64,000 nt of DNA, from NCBI RefSeq assembly GCF_039537585.1, contig NZ_BAABAU010000004.1, forward strand, positions 124,001 through 188,000, written 5' to 3'. A program made the position numbers and the translations under genes. Below, piece by piece: positions 21,954 to 33,259 of the stretch; within the stretch, counting starts at the first letter, position 1, and every line of letters starts with the position of its first letter. The notes under the pieces were generated by a model. The model was not told where the DNA came from. It ran no database searches and saw only the letters and a program-made list of their open reading frames with translations. Source of the stretch: Frondihabitans peucedani (GTDB lineage Bacteria; Actinomycetota; Actinomycetes; Actinomycetales; Microbacteriaceae).

Positions 21954-22814
21954 CTACTCGCCCGGCGTGAACGCCGTGTAGACGGCGGCGATGTCGTCGC
22001 CGCCGTGCCCGGCCGACGACGCGTCGGCGTAGACGGCCGACAGGGCCTGGAGCAGGCGGGCGTCGACCCCGGAGCTCTGTGCCGCGTCGGAGATGAGGCC
22101 GATGTCTTTGCGGAGGCCGTCGAGCGCGAACGACGGCTCGAAGCCGCCGGCCAGCATGCTCTCGCCCTTCAAGTGGGCGTAGGGGCTGTCGGAGGCGCCG
22201 CCGTCGATCGCCTCGAGGAACATCGCGGGATCGACGCCGAGCGCGCCGGCGAGGGCCAGGGACTGCGCGGTCGCGGCCGTGATGCTGGCGATCCAGGCGT
22301 TCGCGGCGAGCTTGAGGGCGGAGCCGTTGCCGACCCGCGATCCTGCGGTCACGGTCTTGCTGCCGATCGCGTCGAGGACCGGCTGCGCCTTCGCCAGGAG
22401 GTCGGGGTCGCCCGCCGCGAGGACGACGAGCGCGCCCGTCTCGGCGGGCTTCTTCGTGCCGAGCATCATCGCCTCGACCAGGTGGACGCCCGAGGACTCC
22501 GCCTGCTTGACGACTCGGGCCGTGCCGTCGAGTCCGATCGTGCTCGCCTGCACCCAGACGGCGTCGGCGGGCACGGACGCGCCGGCCTCGGAGAGGACGC
22601 TGAGCACGGAGTCGGCGTCGAAGACGATCGAGAGGACGACGTCGGCGCCAGAGACGGCCTCGGCGGGGGTGCCGGCGACGGTCGCTCCCTCGTCGGCGAA
22701 GGGCGCCGCCTTCTCGCTCGAGCGGTTCCAGACCGTCACGTCGAACCCCTCGCGGAGGAGCGTCCGCGCGACGCCGTTGCCCATGATCCCGAGCCCCAGG
22801 ACTGCGACCTTCAT
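21954..22814 (-). CDS. NAD(P)-dependent beta-hydroxyacid dehydrogenase (3-HIBDH/6PGDH family)
   Basis: A 286-residue protein with the Rossmann motif VAVLGLGIMGNGVARTLL at the N-terminus, NRSSEKA for cofactor choice (Arg suggests NADP), and the catalytic lysine in GSALKLAANAWIAS near residue 170. The C-terminal helical domain ends in YADASSAGHGGDDIAAVY. It should oxidise a small beta-hydroxyacid such as 3-hydroxyisobutyrate or tartronate semialdehyde; the exact substrate is not known. ATG 22814 is preceded by an AGGGAG ribosome-binding site. It lies 36 bases upstream of phzF on the same strand. Confidence 0.87.
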   Translation of the reverse strand: MKVAVLGLGIMGNGVARTLLREGFDVTVWNRSSEKAAPFADEGATVAGTPAEAVSGADVVLSIVFDADSVLSVLSEAGASVPADAVWVQASTIGLDGTARVVKQAESSGVHLVEAMMLGTKKPAETGALVVLAAGDPDLLAKAQPVLDAIGSKTVTAGSRVGNGSALKLAANAWIASITAATAQSLALAGALGVDPAMFLEAIDGGASDSPYAHLKGESMLAGGFEPSFALDGLRKDIGLISDAAQSSGVDARLLQALSAVYADASSAGHGGDDIAAVYTAFTPGE

Positions 22815-22860
22815 CTGACGTTCTCCCTTCGTCGGAGCGCTCTGCTCGACCCCGTGGACG

Positions 22861-23217
22861 TTACGCCCGGGCCGCTGAGACTCGCCGGACGACGACCCCG
22901 CGCGACGAGACGGCTCGCCCGGCGAGCGCCCCCAGCGCGATGCAGGCCAGCAGGATCGCGACGCCTCCGGCCTCGAGACCGGCCTCCATGCCGCGCGCGG
23001 CACTCCAGCCCGCGTGGCCGATGCCGGCGAGCGCGAGGTCGCCGTTCCCGCCTGCGCTGCCGCCCCCGCTGCCGCCTCCGCTCAGCATGAGGAGGAGGAG
23101 AGCCGCCAGGAGCCCGTCGACGGCCACGAAGAGGCCGATGAGGGCTCCGCCGAGGACTGCGCGGAGGACTGCGCCATGGGAGGCCGGGGCGGAAGCGGGG
23201 AGGGCAGAGAGCGGCAT
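22861..23217 (-). CDS. small glycine-rich membrane protein of unknown function
   Basis: No family is recognised. The 118-residue product has a hydrophobic block near residues 16-46 (two helices or a hairpin: VLGGALIGLFVAVDGLLAALLLLML), a flexible GGGSGGGSAGGNGD linker, a polar stretch, and a last helix near residues 85-102. The strong ribosome-binding site GAAGGAGT precedes ATG 23217, and an AT-rich promoter with an inverted repeat lies upstream at 23238-23270. It is transcribed toward the dehydrogenase gene. Confidence 0.65.
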   Translation of the reverse strand: MPLSALPASAPASHGAVLRAVLGGALIGLFVAVDGLLAALLLLMLSGGGSGGGSAGGNGDLALAGIGHAGWSAARGMEAGLEAGGVAILLACIALGALAGRAVSSRGVVVRRVSAARA

Positions 23218-23237
23218 GAGACTCCTTCGGATGCGAA

Positions 23238-23270
23238 GAGCTCAATATATCACATGCGAATATTCAGCTC
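23238..23270 (-). promoter_or_regulatory. AT-rich promoter with an inverted repeat upstream of the small membrane protein
   Basis: GAGCTCAATAT (23238-23248) and ATATTCAGCTC (23260-23270) are inverted copies with one mismatch. On the minus strand the sequence gives TATATT as a -10 element at 23249-23244. The right arm includes the stop codon of the GNAT gene, so the element may act both as terminator for that gene and as an operator-promoter for the next one. Confidence 0.45.
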
Positions 23271-23785
23271 AGGGGTTTCTCGAAGCGCAGGTAGCTGATC
23301 TCCTCGAGGTCGCCGGCGAGGTCGAAGAGCGGCCGGTAGCCGAGGGCGAGATAGAGCCCGACAGCCTCGGGCTGCCGCGCGCCGGTCGTCAGTACCACTC
23401 GGCGGTAGCCGCGGCGCTGCGCCTCCGCCTCGAGCTCGGCCATGACGAGCCGCCCGTGGCCCTGGCGGCGATGGTCGGGATGCGTCCAGACGCGCTTCAT
23501 CTCGGCTGTCTCGTCGTCGACGCGCAGGAAGGCGCCTCCCGCGAGCACCTGGCCATCACGCTCCAGGAGGAGGAACGCGCCTCCCTCCGCGGGCGAGAAC
23601 AGCCCGGCAGGGTAGCGGCTGAGCTCCACGGAGGACGGGATGCCGTCGTTCAGCCCGTAGCGCTCGTCGTAGTCGCGAGCCAGGTCGGCGACGAGCGGTG
23701 CCGCGAGCGCGGAGTCCGGGCTCGACCAGGTGAACCGCGGCTGCGTGAGGCTCTCTCCGGTCGCGCTGGACCCCGTGACACTCAT
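23264..23785 (-). CDS. GNAT-family N-acetyltransferase
   Basis: A 173-residue acetyltransferase. The acetyl-CoA site reads MKRVWTHPDHRRQGHGRLVMAELEAEA, followed by VLTTGARQPEAVGLYLALGY, both typical of GNAT enzymes. The acceptor is unknown. TACCGT stands six bases before ATG 23785, so the mRNA may be leaderless. It lies downstream of recQ on the same strand with an 80-base gap. Confidence 0.82.
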   Translation of the reverse strand: MSVTGSSATGESLTQPRFTWSSPDSALAAPLVADLARDYDERYGLNDGIPSSVELSRYPAGLFSPAEGGAFLLLERDGQVLAGGAFLRVDDETAEMKRVWTHPDHRRQGHGRLVMAELEAEAQRRGYRRVVLTTGARQPEAVGLYLALGYRPLFDLAGDLEEISYLRFEKPLS

Positions 23786-23865
23786 GCGGCGACGGTAGGT
23801 CGGGCCACCGACCGGCGTCAACTCCGATGACGCCGTGCTTCGTCGCGCGCGACGACGTGGACGGG

Positions 23866-26036
<2,171 letters not shown>

Positions 26037-26040
<4 letters not shown>

Positions 26041-26981
26041 CCGAGGAGTTTACGAGGGACCACCGACGGGAAGGCGGGTCCGTCCACAGGCGTCACGCGC
26101 TCGGGCTCGTGCCGGCGGGCCATCCACGTGACCAGCAGGACGTAGACCGCGCTCGTGACAACCGTGATCGCGGCTCCTGCGGGAGTCCCGTCGCTCTGGG
26201 CGGTCGCCACGGTCGGAGCCGCGAGGAGGAAGACGAGCAGGTTGTTCAGCACGTGCCCGACGATCCCCGCTTCGAGACCACCGGTCCGCCAGGTCAGGTA
26301 GGCGAACGAGACGCCGAGCGCGGCCACGTCGAGCCTGCCCCAGACGTTGTAGTCGTGAGCGAGCGCGAAGGCGGCCGTGGGCAGGACGATCGCGAAGACG
26401 GGCGGACGGATCCAGGAGCCGATCGTCTGAGTCCCGAAGCCCCGGAAGGCGAACTCCTCCCCCGTGGCCTGCAGCGGGACGAACACCAGGATCAGCACGA
26501 TCGAGACGATCAGGGCCGGAAGCGGCGTTGCTGTACCCGAGCTCGTCTGCGGCCCCTGCCACGAGGCCGGCACCGCGAGACTCAACCCCACGCTCAAGCC
26601 GATGAAGACGAGCCCCGGCAGGATGCAGCGGGCGAGCCAGCGCCAGCGCAGGCGGCCGACGACGCTCGACACGGTCCCGAAGCTCCCGAGGCCGAGGAGG
26701 CGCACGGCGATGACGACGGCGGGCAGCATCATCGAGATCGAGCCGAGGGTGAAGAGGAGGACGAGGGGCCGCGAGGCGTCCTGCTGGTTGTGCTGCCAGG
26801 CCGCGAGGAAGGCGTCTCGCGCGGCGGTGCCGGCGAAGCCGCCGATGAGGAGGAGGAACACCTCCTGATACGCGAGGAGGAGCGCGTAGTAGAACCCGGC
26901 CCCCACGATCAGCGCGACGACGGGCTTCCACCACCGGTAGGTCGTCCGCGCGCGGAACAGGCGGTGGTAGGCGAGATTCAC
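26037..26981 (-). CDS. CPBP-family intramembrane metalloprotease
   Basis: A 314-residue, roughly eight-helix membrane protein with the CAAX-protease/bacteriocin-processing (CPBP) motifs: GEEFAFRGF near residue 170 (catalytic glutamates and arginine), FALAHDYN and [11 protein letters not shown], which provide the histidines. It probably cleaves a protein within the membrane; some relatives confer immunity to bacteriocins. TATCCT lies six bases before GTG 26981, giving a leaderless start. Its stop overlaps recQ, though the two functions look unrelated. Confidence 0.85.
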
Positions 26982-27051
26982 CCGACGAGGATACCGGGCA
27001 GGATCGGGAGTCTCCCGCGCCGGCCCGCAGCCCTCGGCCCGTCCGCGCGCC

Positions 27052-27489
27052 TCAGTCGGCGATCAGCCGCTTCCCGTAGCCGAGGGCGCCGTCCGGGCTG
27101 AAGCCGAGGTGCTCGTAGAACCCGATGACCCGGTCGTTGCCGGATCGGATCTGGATGTTGATCTTCGGGCAGCCGAGCCCGGTGAGCAGGCGCTCCGCCT
27201 CGGCCATCAGCTGGGCGCCGAGGCGCTCGCCCTGACGCGCGGGCGAGACGGCGACGTAGTAGACCCAGCCGCGGTGCCCGTCGAAGCCGGCCATCGCTGT
27301 CGCGATGGGCTGCCCGGCGCCTGCGGCCTCTGTGCCGTCGTCGACACCGACCAGGAAGAGCTCCCTCTGGACGGTGAGCTTCCGGGCGATGTCGCGTCGC
27401 GGGTCGTTCCAGGGGCGGGTGAGGCCGCACTCCTCCCAGAGCGCGACGACGGCTTCGGTGTCTTCCTCGAGGAACGGCCGGATCAGCAT
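27052..27489 (-). CDS. GNAT acetyltransferase, YpeA-like
   Basis: The 145-residue product matches the YpeA group of GNAT enzymes: LWEECGLTRPWNDPRRDIARKL at the start, the acetyl-CoA loop VSPARQGERLGAQLM, and INIQIRSGNDRVIGFYEHLGF. The substrate is not known. ATG 27489 is preceded by CAGAAT at six bases, so it may be leaderless. It lies between the sbcC gene and the CPBP gene on the same strand. Confidence 0.85.
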   Translation of the reverse strand: MLIRPFLEEDTEAVVALWEECGLTRPWNDPRRDIARKLTVQRELFLVGVDDGTEAAGAGQPIATAMAGFDGHRGWVYYVAVSPARQGERLGAQLMAEAERLLTGLGCPKINIQIRSGNDRVIGFYEHLGFSPDGALGYGKRLIAD

Positions 27490-27530
27490 CCTGCCATTCT
27501 GCCGGAGGCGCAGACAGCCGGAATTGCTGC

Positions 27531-30497
27531 TCAGACGCCCGCCGTCGACGTCAGCACCGACGACCCGTCCGCCCTCCGCCTGACCTCGATCCGGTCGGCG
27601 ATGCGCTGCTTGAGGTCTTCGACGTGGCTCACGATGCCGACCACGCGCCCGCCTGCGCTCAACCGACCGAGCTCGGACATGACGGCGTCGAGGGTCTCGG
27701 GGTCGAGGGTGCCGAAGCCCTCGTCGACGAAGAGGGTGCCGAGGGCGATGCCGCCGGCCTCGGCCTGGACGACGTCGGCCAGCCCCAGAGCCAGACTCAG
27801 CGAGGCGTAGAAGGTCTCACCGCCGCTGAAGCTCTTCGGGTCGCGGGTGGTGTCGGTGGCGTTGTCGCGGATCGCCAGCGCCAGACCGGTCTTGCGCGCC
27901 CGCGACGACGTCTCGCGCTCCGATGCCTCGAGCTGGTAGCGGCCGCTCGACATCGTGCCGAGCCTGGCATTCGCCGCTGCGACCACGTCGTCGAACCGCC
28001 GGAGGAGCACGTAGGTGCCGAGGGTCACTCCGCTCCGGTTCTCCGGACCGGACGCCGAGGCCACGTCGGCCATGCGGACGACGGCGAGCGTCTCGGCGCC
28101 GACCGCGCGCTCCGCATCGAGGGCGGCGTCGAAGGCGGCGAGCGCACGGAGCGAGCGCTCGGCACGGTCGACGGCCACCGCGGCCTGGTCGGCGGCGCTC
28201 GAGGCGGCCTCTGCGGCCGCCTCGGCGCGAGCGGTCGCCCCGTCGAGGTCGACGTCCTCGTCACCGGTCAGCTCCGCGACCTCGGGAGCGGCGAGCCCCT
28301 CCGCCACGACCGCGGTCTCTCGGTCGTGGCGGTTGACGGCCTCCTCGAGAGCCTGCAGATCGCCCGGCGGCACGACCGCCGCAGCGGCCTCCGCGGCACC
28401 GTCGAAGCCGGCCGATTCGAGGGCCTCGGAGAGTTCGGCCCGGCGGACGCGCTCGTCGTCGGCCGCCCTCTCGAGGGCGCGTCGAGCGTCCACGACCCGC
28501 GCGGCCGCGTCGCGCTCCAGGCCGGCGCGCTCGACGAGCGACTCCACCGTCGTGCCGTCGGGCTCGCGCTCGAGCACCAGGGCGACGGTCGATGCCGCCT
28601 CCTCGACGGCGGCGGCGACCCCTTCGAGGCGCGCGGCCTCGGTCGCCAGCCCGACCCGCGCCTCCTGAGTCTGCTCGGAGAGCCGGGCCGTCTCAGCGTC
28701 GTGCGCGGCGACGAGCCCCTGCAGCCGCGCGTGCTCGCGCTCGGCCGCCTCGGCTCGGGCGACCTCGCCGCGGGCGCTCTCGAGCCGCGCTGCGGCGGTC
28801 TCTGCGGTCTCGCCCGGAGGCAGGGCCGAGGCCGCCTCCTCCAGGCGGGTCGCGTGACCGCTGGCCTCGTCGCGGGCCTCGGCGAGGGCCGCCTCCGCTG
28901 CCCCACGGCGCGACTCGGCGGCTGCCACGTCGTCGAGCGACGGGTGGTCGTCGACGAGGCGGGCGGGCGCAGGATGCGAGGTGGCCCCGCACACCGCACA
29001 GGGCTCGCCGTCGACGAGGGCGAGGGCCAGTTCTCCGGCCATCCCCGTGATCCTGCGCTGGCGGAGCGCCGCCTCGGCCTCGACAGCGTCTCGGGCTCGG
29101 CCGGCGGCCTCGCCCGCTCGGAGGGCAGCCTCGTCGGCGGCCGTGCGGAGCCTCTCGACACGGCGGACGGCTTCGGCGACCACCGTCGCCTCGTGCACGG
29201 CCGAGCGCGACGCCTCGACGAGGCCGGCCGCGGTCGCCGCAGCGGCTGCCTCCTCAGCCAGCTCGACCCGAGCGGCCCTGCGCCCGCCGAGGGCCTCCTC
29301 GGCTTCGTCGGCGTCTCGACGCGATGCCGCGAGGCGCTCCCGAGCGCGGGCGAGCTCGTCGCGCCGGGCCGGCAGACCGGCTTCGACGGCGGCGAGGGCG
29401 CCGAACCGCTCCGCTGCGGCCACCGCGGTGTCGCGCAGCTCGATCAGATCAGCCAGAGGGACGGACGCGATGTCGGGGTGCTCGTCGGCGACCCGCTCGA
29501 GAGCCGCCCGCTGTCGTTCGTGCGCCGCCGACGCAGCCTCGACGGCGGCTGCAGGTGCGAGCACGCCCGCGGCCCGGCGGCCCCGGTCGAGTCGGAGGCG
29601 GCTGTCGTCGATGCCGGCTGCTGCGTCGGAGAGGGCCCGCTGCCGCTCGAGGAGCTCTGCCCGCCGCGTCAGGGACGCTGCGAGCCGGCTCTGCGCAGCG
29701 CGGTGCGCCTCAGCCGCGTCTCGTGCGGCTCGGGCAGCATCGCGCCGGGCCACCGAGGCAGCAGCGTCTCGCTCGAACGCCTCGGTCGCCGCTCGCGCCC
29801 CGTCGGCGTCGACGTCGTCGTCCCCGGCTGCGCCGCGGAGGGCCGCAAGGGCCTCGGCGACCGCGCGCTCGGCGACGGCGACGGACTCGCGCGCCGCGCG
29901 TCGACGCACCACGAGCTCCTCCGTCGTCCGGTCGTAGATCTCGGTGCCGAACAGCGACTGCAGGACCAGCCGACGCTCCTCACCGGTCGCCCCGAGGAAC
30001 TTCGCGAACTCGCCCTGCGGGAGCACGATCGTCTGCAGGAACTGCTCCTTGCTGAGACCGATGATCCGGCGGATCTCGAGGCCCACCTCCTGCGCCCGCG
30101 TCGAGACCGGCTCGCCGTCGCTCGCCTCGGGCGTCGCCAGCCGGACGAGCGAGACCGACTGGTTCACGCGGGTGGTCCCGGTGCCCCGCGCCTTCGGCCG
30201 CTCCCACGCGGGTGTGCGCCGGATGCGGTGGATGCCCGCCGGCGTCTCGAAGACGAGCTCGACGAAGGGCTCGACGGAGGGCGCCGCGTGGTGGCTGTGC
30301 AGGCGGTCGTCGCTCGAGGAGGAGCCGGCAAGACCGCCGTAGAGGGCGAAGACGATCGCGTCGATGATCGTCGACTTGCCGCTGCCGGTCGGGCCCTCCA
30401 GCAGGAACACCCCCGAGGCACCGAGCGCTGCGAAGTCGACCGAGTACTCGGACGCGTAGGGGCCGATGGCCCGGAGCGTCAGCCGGTGGAGATCCAT
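27531..30497 (-). CDS. sbcC: SbcC, ATPase subunit of the SbcCD (Mre11-Rad50-like) nuclease
   Basis: The 988-residue product is an SMC-like exonuclease subunit. The N-terminus IGPYASEYSVDFAALG leads to Walker A GPTGSGKS (residues 35-42). A long Ala/Glu/Arg-rich coiled coil follows, interrupted near the middle by the zinc hook CAVC. The C-terminal half has FSGGETFYASLSLALGLAD (signature motif) and TLFVDEGFGTLDPETLD (Walker B and D-loop). With SbcD it opens hairpins and processes DNA ends. ATG 30497 shares one base with the sbcD stop, so the genes are co-translated. Confidence 0.93.
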   Translation of the reverse strand: MDLHRLTLRAIGPYASEYSVDFAALGASGVFLLEGPTGSGKSTIIDAIVFALYGGLAGSSSSDDRLHSHHAAPSVEPFVELVFETPAGIHRIRRTPAWERPKARGTGTTRVNQSVSLVRLATPEASDGEPVSTRAQEVGLEIRRIIGLSKEQFLQTIVLPQGEFAKFLGATGEERRLVLQSLFGTEIYDRTTEELVVRRRAARESVAVAERAVAEALAALRGAAGDDDVDADGARAATEAFERDAAASVARRDAARAARDAAEAHRAAQSRLAASLTRRAELLERQRALSDAAAGIDDSRLRLDRGRRAAGVLAPAAAVEAASAAHERQRAALERVADEHPDIASVPLADLIELRDTAVAAAERFGALAAVEAGLPARRDELARARERLAASRRDADEAEEALGGRRAARVELAEEAAAAATAAGLVEASRSAVHEATVVAEAVRRVERLRTAADEAALRAGEAAGRARDAVEAEAALRQRRITGMAGELALALVDGEPCAVCGATSHPAPARLVDDHPSLDDVAAAESRRGAAEAALAEARDEASGHATRLEEAASALPPGETAETAAARLESARGEVARAEAAEREHARLQGLVAAHDAETARLSEQTQEARVGLATEAARLEGVAAAVEEAASTVALVLEREPDGTTVESLVERAGLERDAAARVVDARRALERAADDERVRRAELSEALESAGFDGAAEAAAAVVPPGDLQALEEAVNRHDRETAVVAEGLAAPEVAELTGDEDVDLDGATARAEAAAEAASSAADQAAVAVDRAERSLRALAAFDAALDAERAVGAETLAVVRMADVASASGPENRSGVTLGTYVLLRRFDDVVAAANARLGTMSSGRYQLEASERETSSRARKTGLALAIRDNATDTTRDPKSFSGGETFYASLSLALGLADVVQAEAGGIALGTLFVDEGFGTLDPETLDAVMSELGRLSAGGRVVGIVSHVEDLKQRIADRIEVRRRADGSSVLTSTAGV

Positions 30498-31651
30498 CAG
30501 GCGCTCGTCTCGAGGGCCAGAGCCGCCTCGTAGGCCGAACGGAGCACCGCCACCTCGGTCTCGGTGGCCTCGCCGCCCGTCGCGAAGGCGACGAAGTCGG
30601 TGGCGACCTCCACGGGGTCGGCTTCGGCTCCGATCGCGCGGCGGTCGCTGGCCGCGACGCCGCCGACCGGCGTGTGCTGGATCGACAGCGCGTGCGGGAA
30701 CCTCTCGCGCACGAGGGCGTGCAGGTTCGCAGGATGCACGGGGTCGGTCACGAAGACCCGCAGCCAGGCGTCGCGCAGATCGTCGAACCCCGCCAGCAGG
30801 GTGTCGAGGTCGCCCGTGATCTCGGCCAGCCGTCGCGGCACCGGCGCCGGGACGAGCTCGACCGACACGGTGCCGTCGGGAGCGAGCTCGACGAGCGTCG
30901 ACGACTTGCGCTGGTTCTTCTCGCCGAACGAGAACGCGAGCGGCGAACCGGAGTAGCGGATGACCGGAGCCCCCGAGCCGATCGCCTGGGCGCCGTGCAG
31001 GTGGCCGAGGGCGACGTAGTCGACCCCCTCGAAGACCTCGGACGGCACCGAGTCGACGCCGCCCACGCGGATGTCGCGCTCGCTCTCGCTCGGCGCACCC
31101 CCGACGACGAAGGCGTGGGCGAGGACGACCGAGCGAGCGCCCGGCCTCGTGGCCAGATCGGCCCGGACCCGCTCGAGCGCCGCGGTCAGCACGGCCTCGT
31201 GGGACCGCGCCAGCGGCTCCGCGCCGGGTGCGACCAGCAGGCCGCGCACGGAGTCGGGGTCGAGGTAGGGGAGGCCGTAGAACGCGACCGGGCCCGCGTC
31301 GTCGCGGACGACGATGGGCGTGGCGAGGGAGTCGAGCGAGGCCAGGACGTGCACTCCGTCGCGGAGGAGCCCGGCCGCGAACCCCAGCCGGACGGCCGAG
31401 TCGTGATTGCCCGGCGTCAGGACGACCGTCGCGAGGTCGCTCAGGCGGCCGAGCGCCTCGGACAGGAGACGCACCGTCGGCACGGCGGGAACGGCCCGGT
31501 CGTAGACGTCGCCCGCGACCAGCAGGACGTCGACCTCGCGCTCCCGCACCACGTCGACCAGGTGGTCGAGGAATGCCCGCTGATGGTCGAGCAGGTCGAC
31601 CCCGTGCAGGGTGCGCCCCAGATGCCAGTCGCTGGTGTGCAGGATTCGCAA
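30497..31651 (-). CDS. sbcD: SbcD, nuclease subunit of SbcCD
   Basis: The 384-residue product is an Mre11-like metallophosphoesterase: MRILHTSDWHLGRTLHG, LLVAGDVYDRA, TPGNHDSAVRLGF and VALGHLHGAQ give all the manganese-binding motifs. It starts at TTG 31651, judged from the family's fixed N-terminus, with GAGAGG just upstream and TACAGT near 31684-31689 as a likely -10. It forms an operon with sbcC and acts in DNA double-strand-end processing. Confidence 0.92.
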   Translation of the reverse strand: MRILHTSDWHLGRTLHGVDLLDHQRAFLDHLVDVVREREVDVLLVAGDVYDRAVPAVPTVRLLSEALGRLSDLATVVLTPGNHDSAVRLGFAAGLLRDGVHVLASLDSLATPIVVRDDAGPVAFYGLPYLDPDSVRGLLVAPGAEPLARSHEAVLTAALERVRADLATRPGARSVVLAHAFVVGGAPSESERDIRVGGVDSVPSEVFEGVDYVALGHLHGAQAIGSGAPVIRYSGSPLAFSFGEKNQRKSSTLVELAPDGTVSVELVPAPVPRRLAEITGDLDTLLAGFDDLRDAWLRVFVTDPVHPANLHALVRERFPHALSIQHTPVGGVAASDRRAIGAEADPVEVATDFVAFATGGEATETEVAVLRSAYEAALALETSA

Positions 31652-31822
31652 GCGGTCGCCTCTCGAGGTCGGGAACGCTCGCCACTGTAGTCAGGAGGAC
31701 CGACATCGACGCGCTGCGGCGGAGAGGTCCCCGAGGGACTGAGAAGACGCAGGCCGGCTGATTCGGGAAGACGCAGCCGGCCCACGCTCGGCCGCGGCTG
31801 CTGCCGACGGACCGATTCGCAA

Positions 31823-31873
31823 GGCCCCTCGTGGGAAAGGGGCCCTCCGGTGGACCACCCCTCGTGGGAGAGG
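31823..31873. repeat. stem-loop and 16-bp direct repeat in a long intergenic region
   Basis: GGCCCC (31823-31828) pairs with GGGGCC (31839-31844). CCCCTCGTGGGAAAGG at 31825-31840 recurs with one change at 31858-31873. They lie in the 437-base gap (31652-32088) between the divergent sbcDC operon and a MarR gene. No ORF with coding character is seen there. The gap also holds an octamer at 31877 and a less GC-rich stretch at about 31920-32060 that probably contains the MarR promoter. Confidence 0.45.
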
Positions 31874-32088
31874 CGTGATCCTGCGCACCCGCCGATTTCG
31901 GCGACGGACGCGCTGTGTTCGAGTAGTACGAGCATGAAGCTACTTGGTATCGGAGATGCTCGCAAGCGCGACATTCTCCCCACTTAGGGGGATGGCTCGA
32001 CAGTCGAGACGCCTCTTCTGGGGGTAACTAGACGATCGAGTAATCGCATACATTGAGACAACCGCCGAACGACGATCCTGGAGACCAA

Positions 32089-32589
32089 ATGACGACTGAC
32101 GAAGCCCCCGAGGGTGCTGCCGCAGCCGTTCCCGACGACCGTCTGAGCGCTCTCCTGCTGGCCTTCCGGAGCCTCCTCCTCGAGCACAACCGGGTCGTCA
32201 TCCACCAGAGCGAGGCCCTGTCCATGGGCGCCACCGACATCCGAGCGCTCGCCTACCTGTGGAGCGTCCACGGCGACACCACGCCCAAGCAGGTGGCGGA
32301 GTTCCTCGAGCTGTCGACCGGTGCCACGACGAGCCTCGTCGACCGCCTCGTGGCGTCCGGCTCGCTCGTGCGCCTGGCCCACCCGACTGATCGGCGGAGC
32401 GTCCTGCTGCGGCTCACCCCCGAGGGGATCGACGCGGTCACGAGCCTCACGGAGGTCTACCGGGGCGCGCTCGCGAAGGCGATCCCGGAGGGGTCGTACG
32501 ACGAGATCGCCGGGGTGTTCCGCGGCATCGCCACAGCGCTCGGCACCGCCTCCGCACCCCCACCCGAGACGGATCACCCGGCCGGATGA
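32089..32589 (+). CDS. MarR-family transcriptional regulator
   Basis: A 166-residue winged-helix protein: ALAYLWSVHGDTTPKQVAEF, LELSTGATTSLVDRLVASGS and the wing PTDRRSVLLRLTPEG are the MarR pattern. I chose ATG 32089 (MTTDEAPEG), which has TGGAGA upstream; a TTG at 32053 could add 12 residues. It is followed 25 bases later by the DinB-like gene, which has its own promoter box. The target genes and ligand are unknown. Confidence 0.85.
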   Translation: MTTDEAPEGAAAAVPDDRLSALLLAFRSLLLEHNRVVIHQSEALSMGATDIRALAYLWSVHGDTTPKQVAEFLELSTGATTSLVDRLVASGSLVRLAHPTDRRSVLLRLTPEGIDAVTSLTEVYRGALAKAIPEGSYDEIAGVFRGIATALGTASAPPPETDHPAG

Positions 32590-32614
32590 CACCGGGGCGT
32601 CGTAGCGTGAAAGC

Positions 32615-33121
32615 ATGACGCCCGCCGAACTCCTCCGCGACTCCTTCTCCCGCATCCCCGCGATCATCGACCGCGCGACCGACGACCTCGACGCCCAGCA
32701 GCTCGCGGCCCGGCCGGGGCCCGGCACCAACACCATCGCCTGGCTCGCCTGGCACACCGCTCGAGGGCAGGACGTCCAGGTGGCGGCCCTTGCGGGCACC
32801 GACCAGGTGTGGACGTCCGACGGGTGGTACGAGCGCTTCGAGCTCCCCTTCGGTCCGGACGAGATGGGCTACGGCATGAGCGCCGGCGACGTGGCGCGCG
32901 TGGTCGCCACCGCCGATCTGCTGACCGGCTACCTCGAGGCGGTGACCGCGCGGACCAGCGAGTACCTCGGCGGCGTCTCCGAGTCGGACCTCGACGACGT
33001 GGTCGACGAGGACTGGAACCCGCCCGTCACGCGCGGCGCCCGCCTGAACAGCATCCTCGGCGACTGCCTGCAGCACGCCGGCCAGGCGAGCTACGCGCGG
33101 GGCATCCTCGAGCGGCTCTGA
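32615..33121 (+). CDS. DinB-like protein (DUF664 / mycothiol-dependent enzyme fold)
   Basis: The 168-residue product has the DinB four-helix-bundle pattern. IAWLAWHTARGQDVQ puts the first metal histidine near residue 47, and SILGDCLQHAGQASYARG puts the last near 158. Members of this fold in actinobacteria bind metal and use mycothiol as cofactor in detoxification; the reaction here is unknown. TAGCGT (32603-32608) lies six bases before ATG 32615, so the mRNA is leaderless. It is convergent with the M16-like gene. Confidence 0.8.
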   Translation: MTPAELLRDSFSRIPAIIDRATDDLDAQQLAARPGPGTNTIAWLAWHTARGQDVQVAALAGTDQVWTSDGWYERFELPFGPDEMGYGMSAGDVARVVATADLLTGYLEAVTARTSEYLGGVSESDLDDVVDEDWNPPVTRGARLNSILGDCLQHAGQASYARGILERL

Positions 33122-33158
33122 CTCCTGCGGGCTGCTTCGGCGATCTGCTTCGGAGGCT

Positions 33159-33215
33159 CGAGATCGCAGTCCGACACGACAGACCGTGGTTCGCGCCTGT
33201 CGAACTGCGATCTCG
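33159..33215. terminator. 18-bp inverted repeat (CGAGATCGCAGT family), copy 1
   Basis: The left arm at 33159-33176 and the right arm at 33198-33215 are reverse complements with a single mismatch and a 21-nt loop. Both arms carry the 12-base core CGAGATCGCAGT / ACTGCGATCTCG. It lies between the convergent DinB-like and M16-like genes and probably ends both transcripts. A second copy of the same core is at 34759-34820, on the other side of the M16-like gene. Confidence 0.55.
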
Positions 33216-33259
33216 GCGCCTGCACCACCTCGCGATCTCTCGGGGGGCGACCAGCCGAC

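Noticed and set aside
9486-23256. ATATCACATGC shared by the promoter regions near 9486 and 23246
   Set aside because: Only two copies of an 11-base AT-rich word, in opposite gene contexts and without matching position relative to the -10 box; chance is likely.
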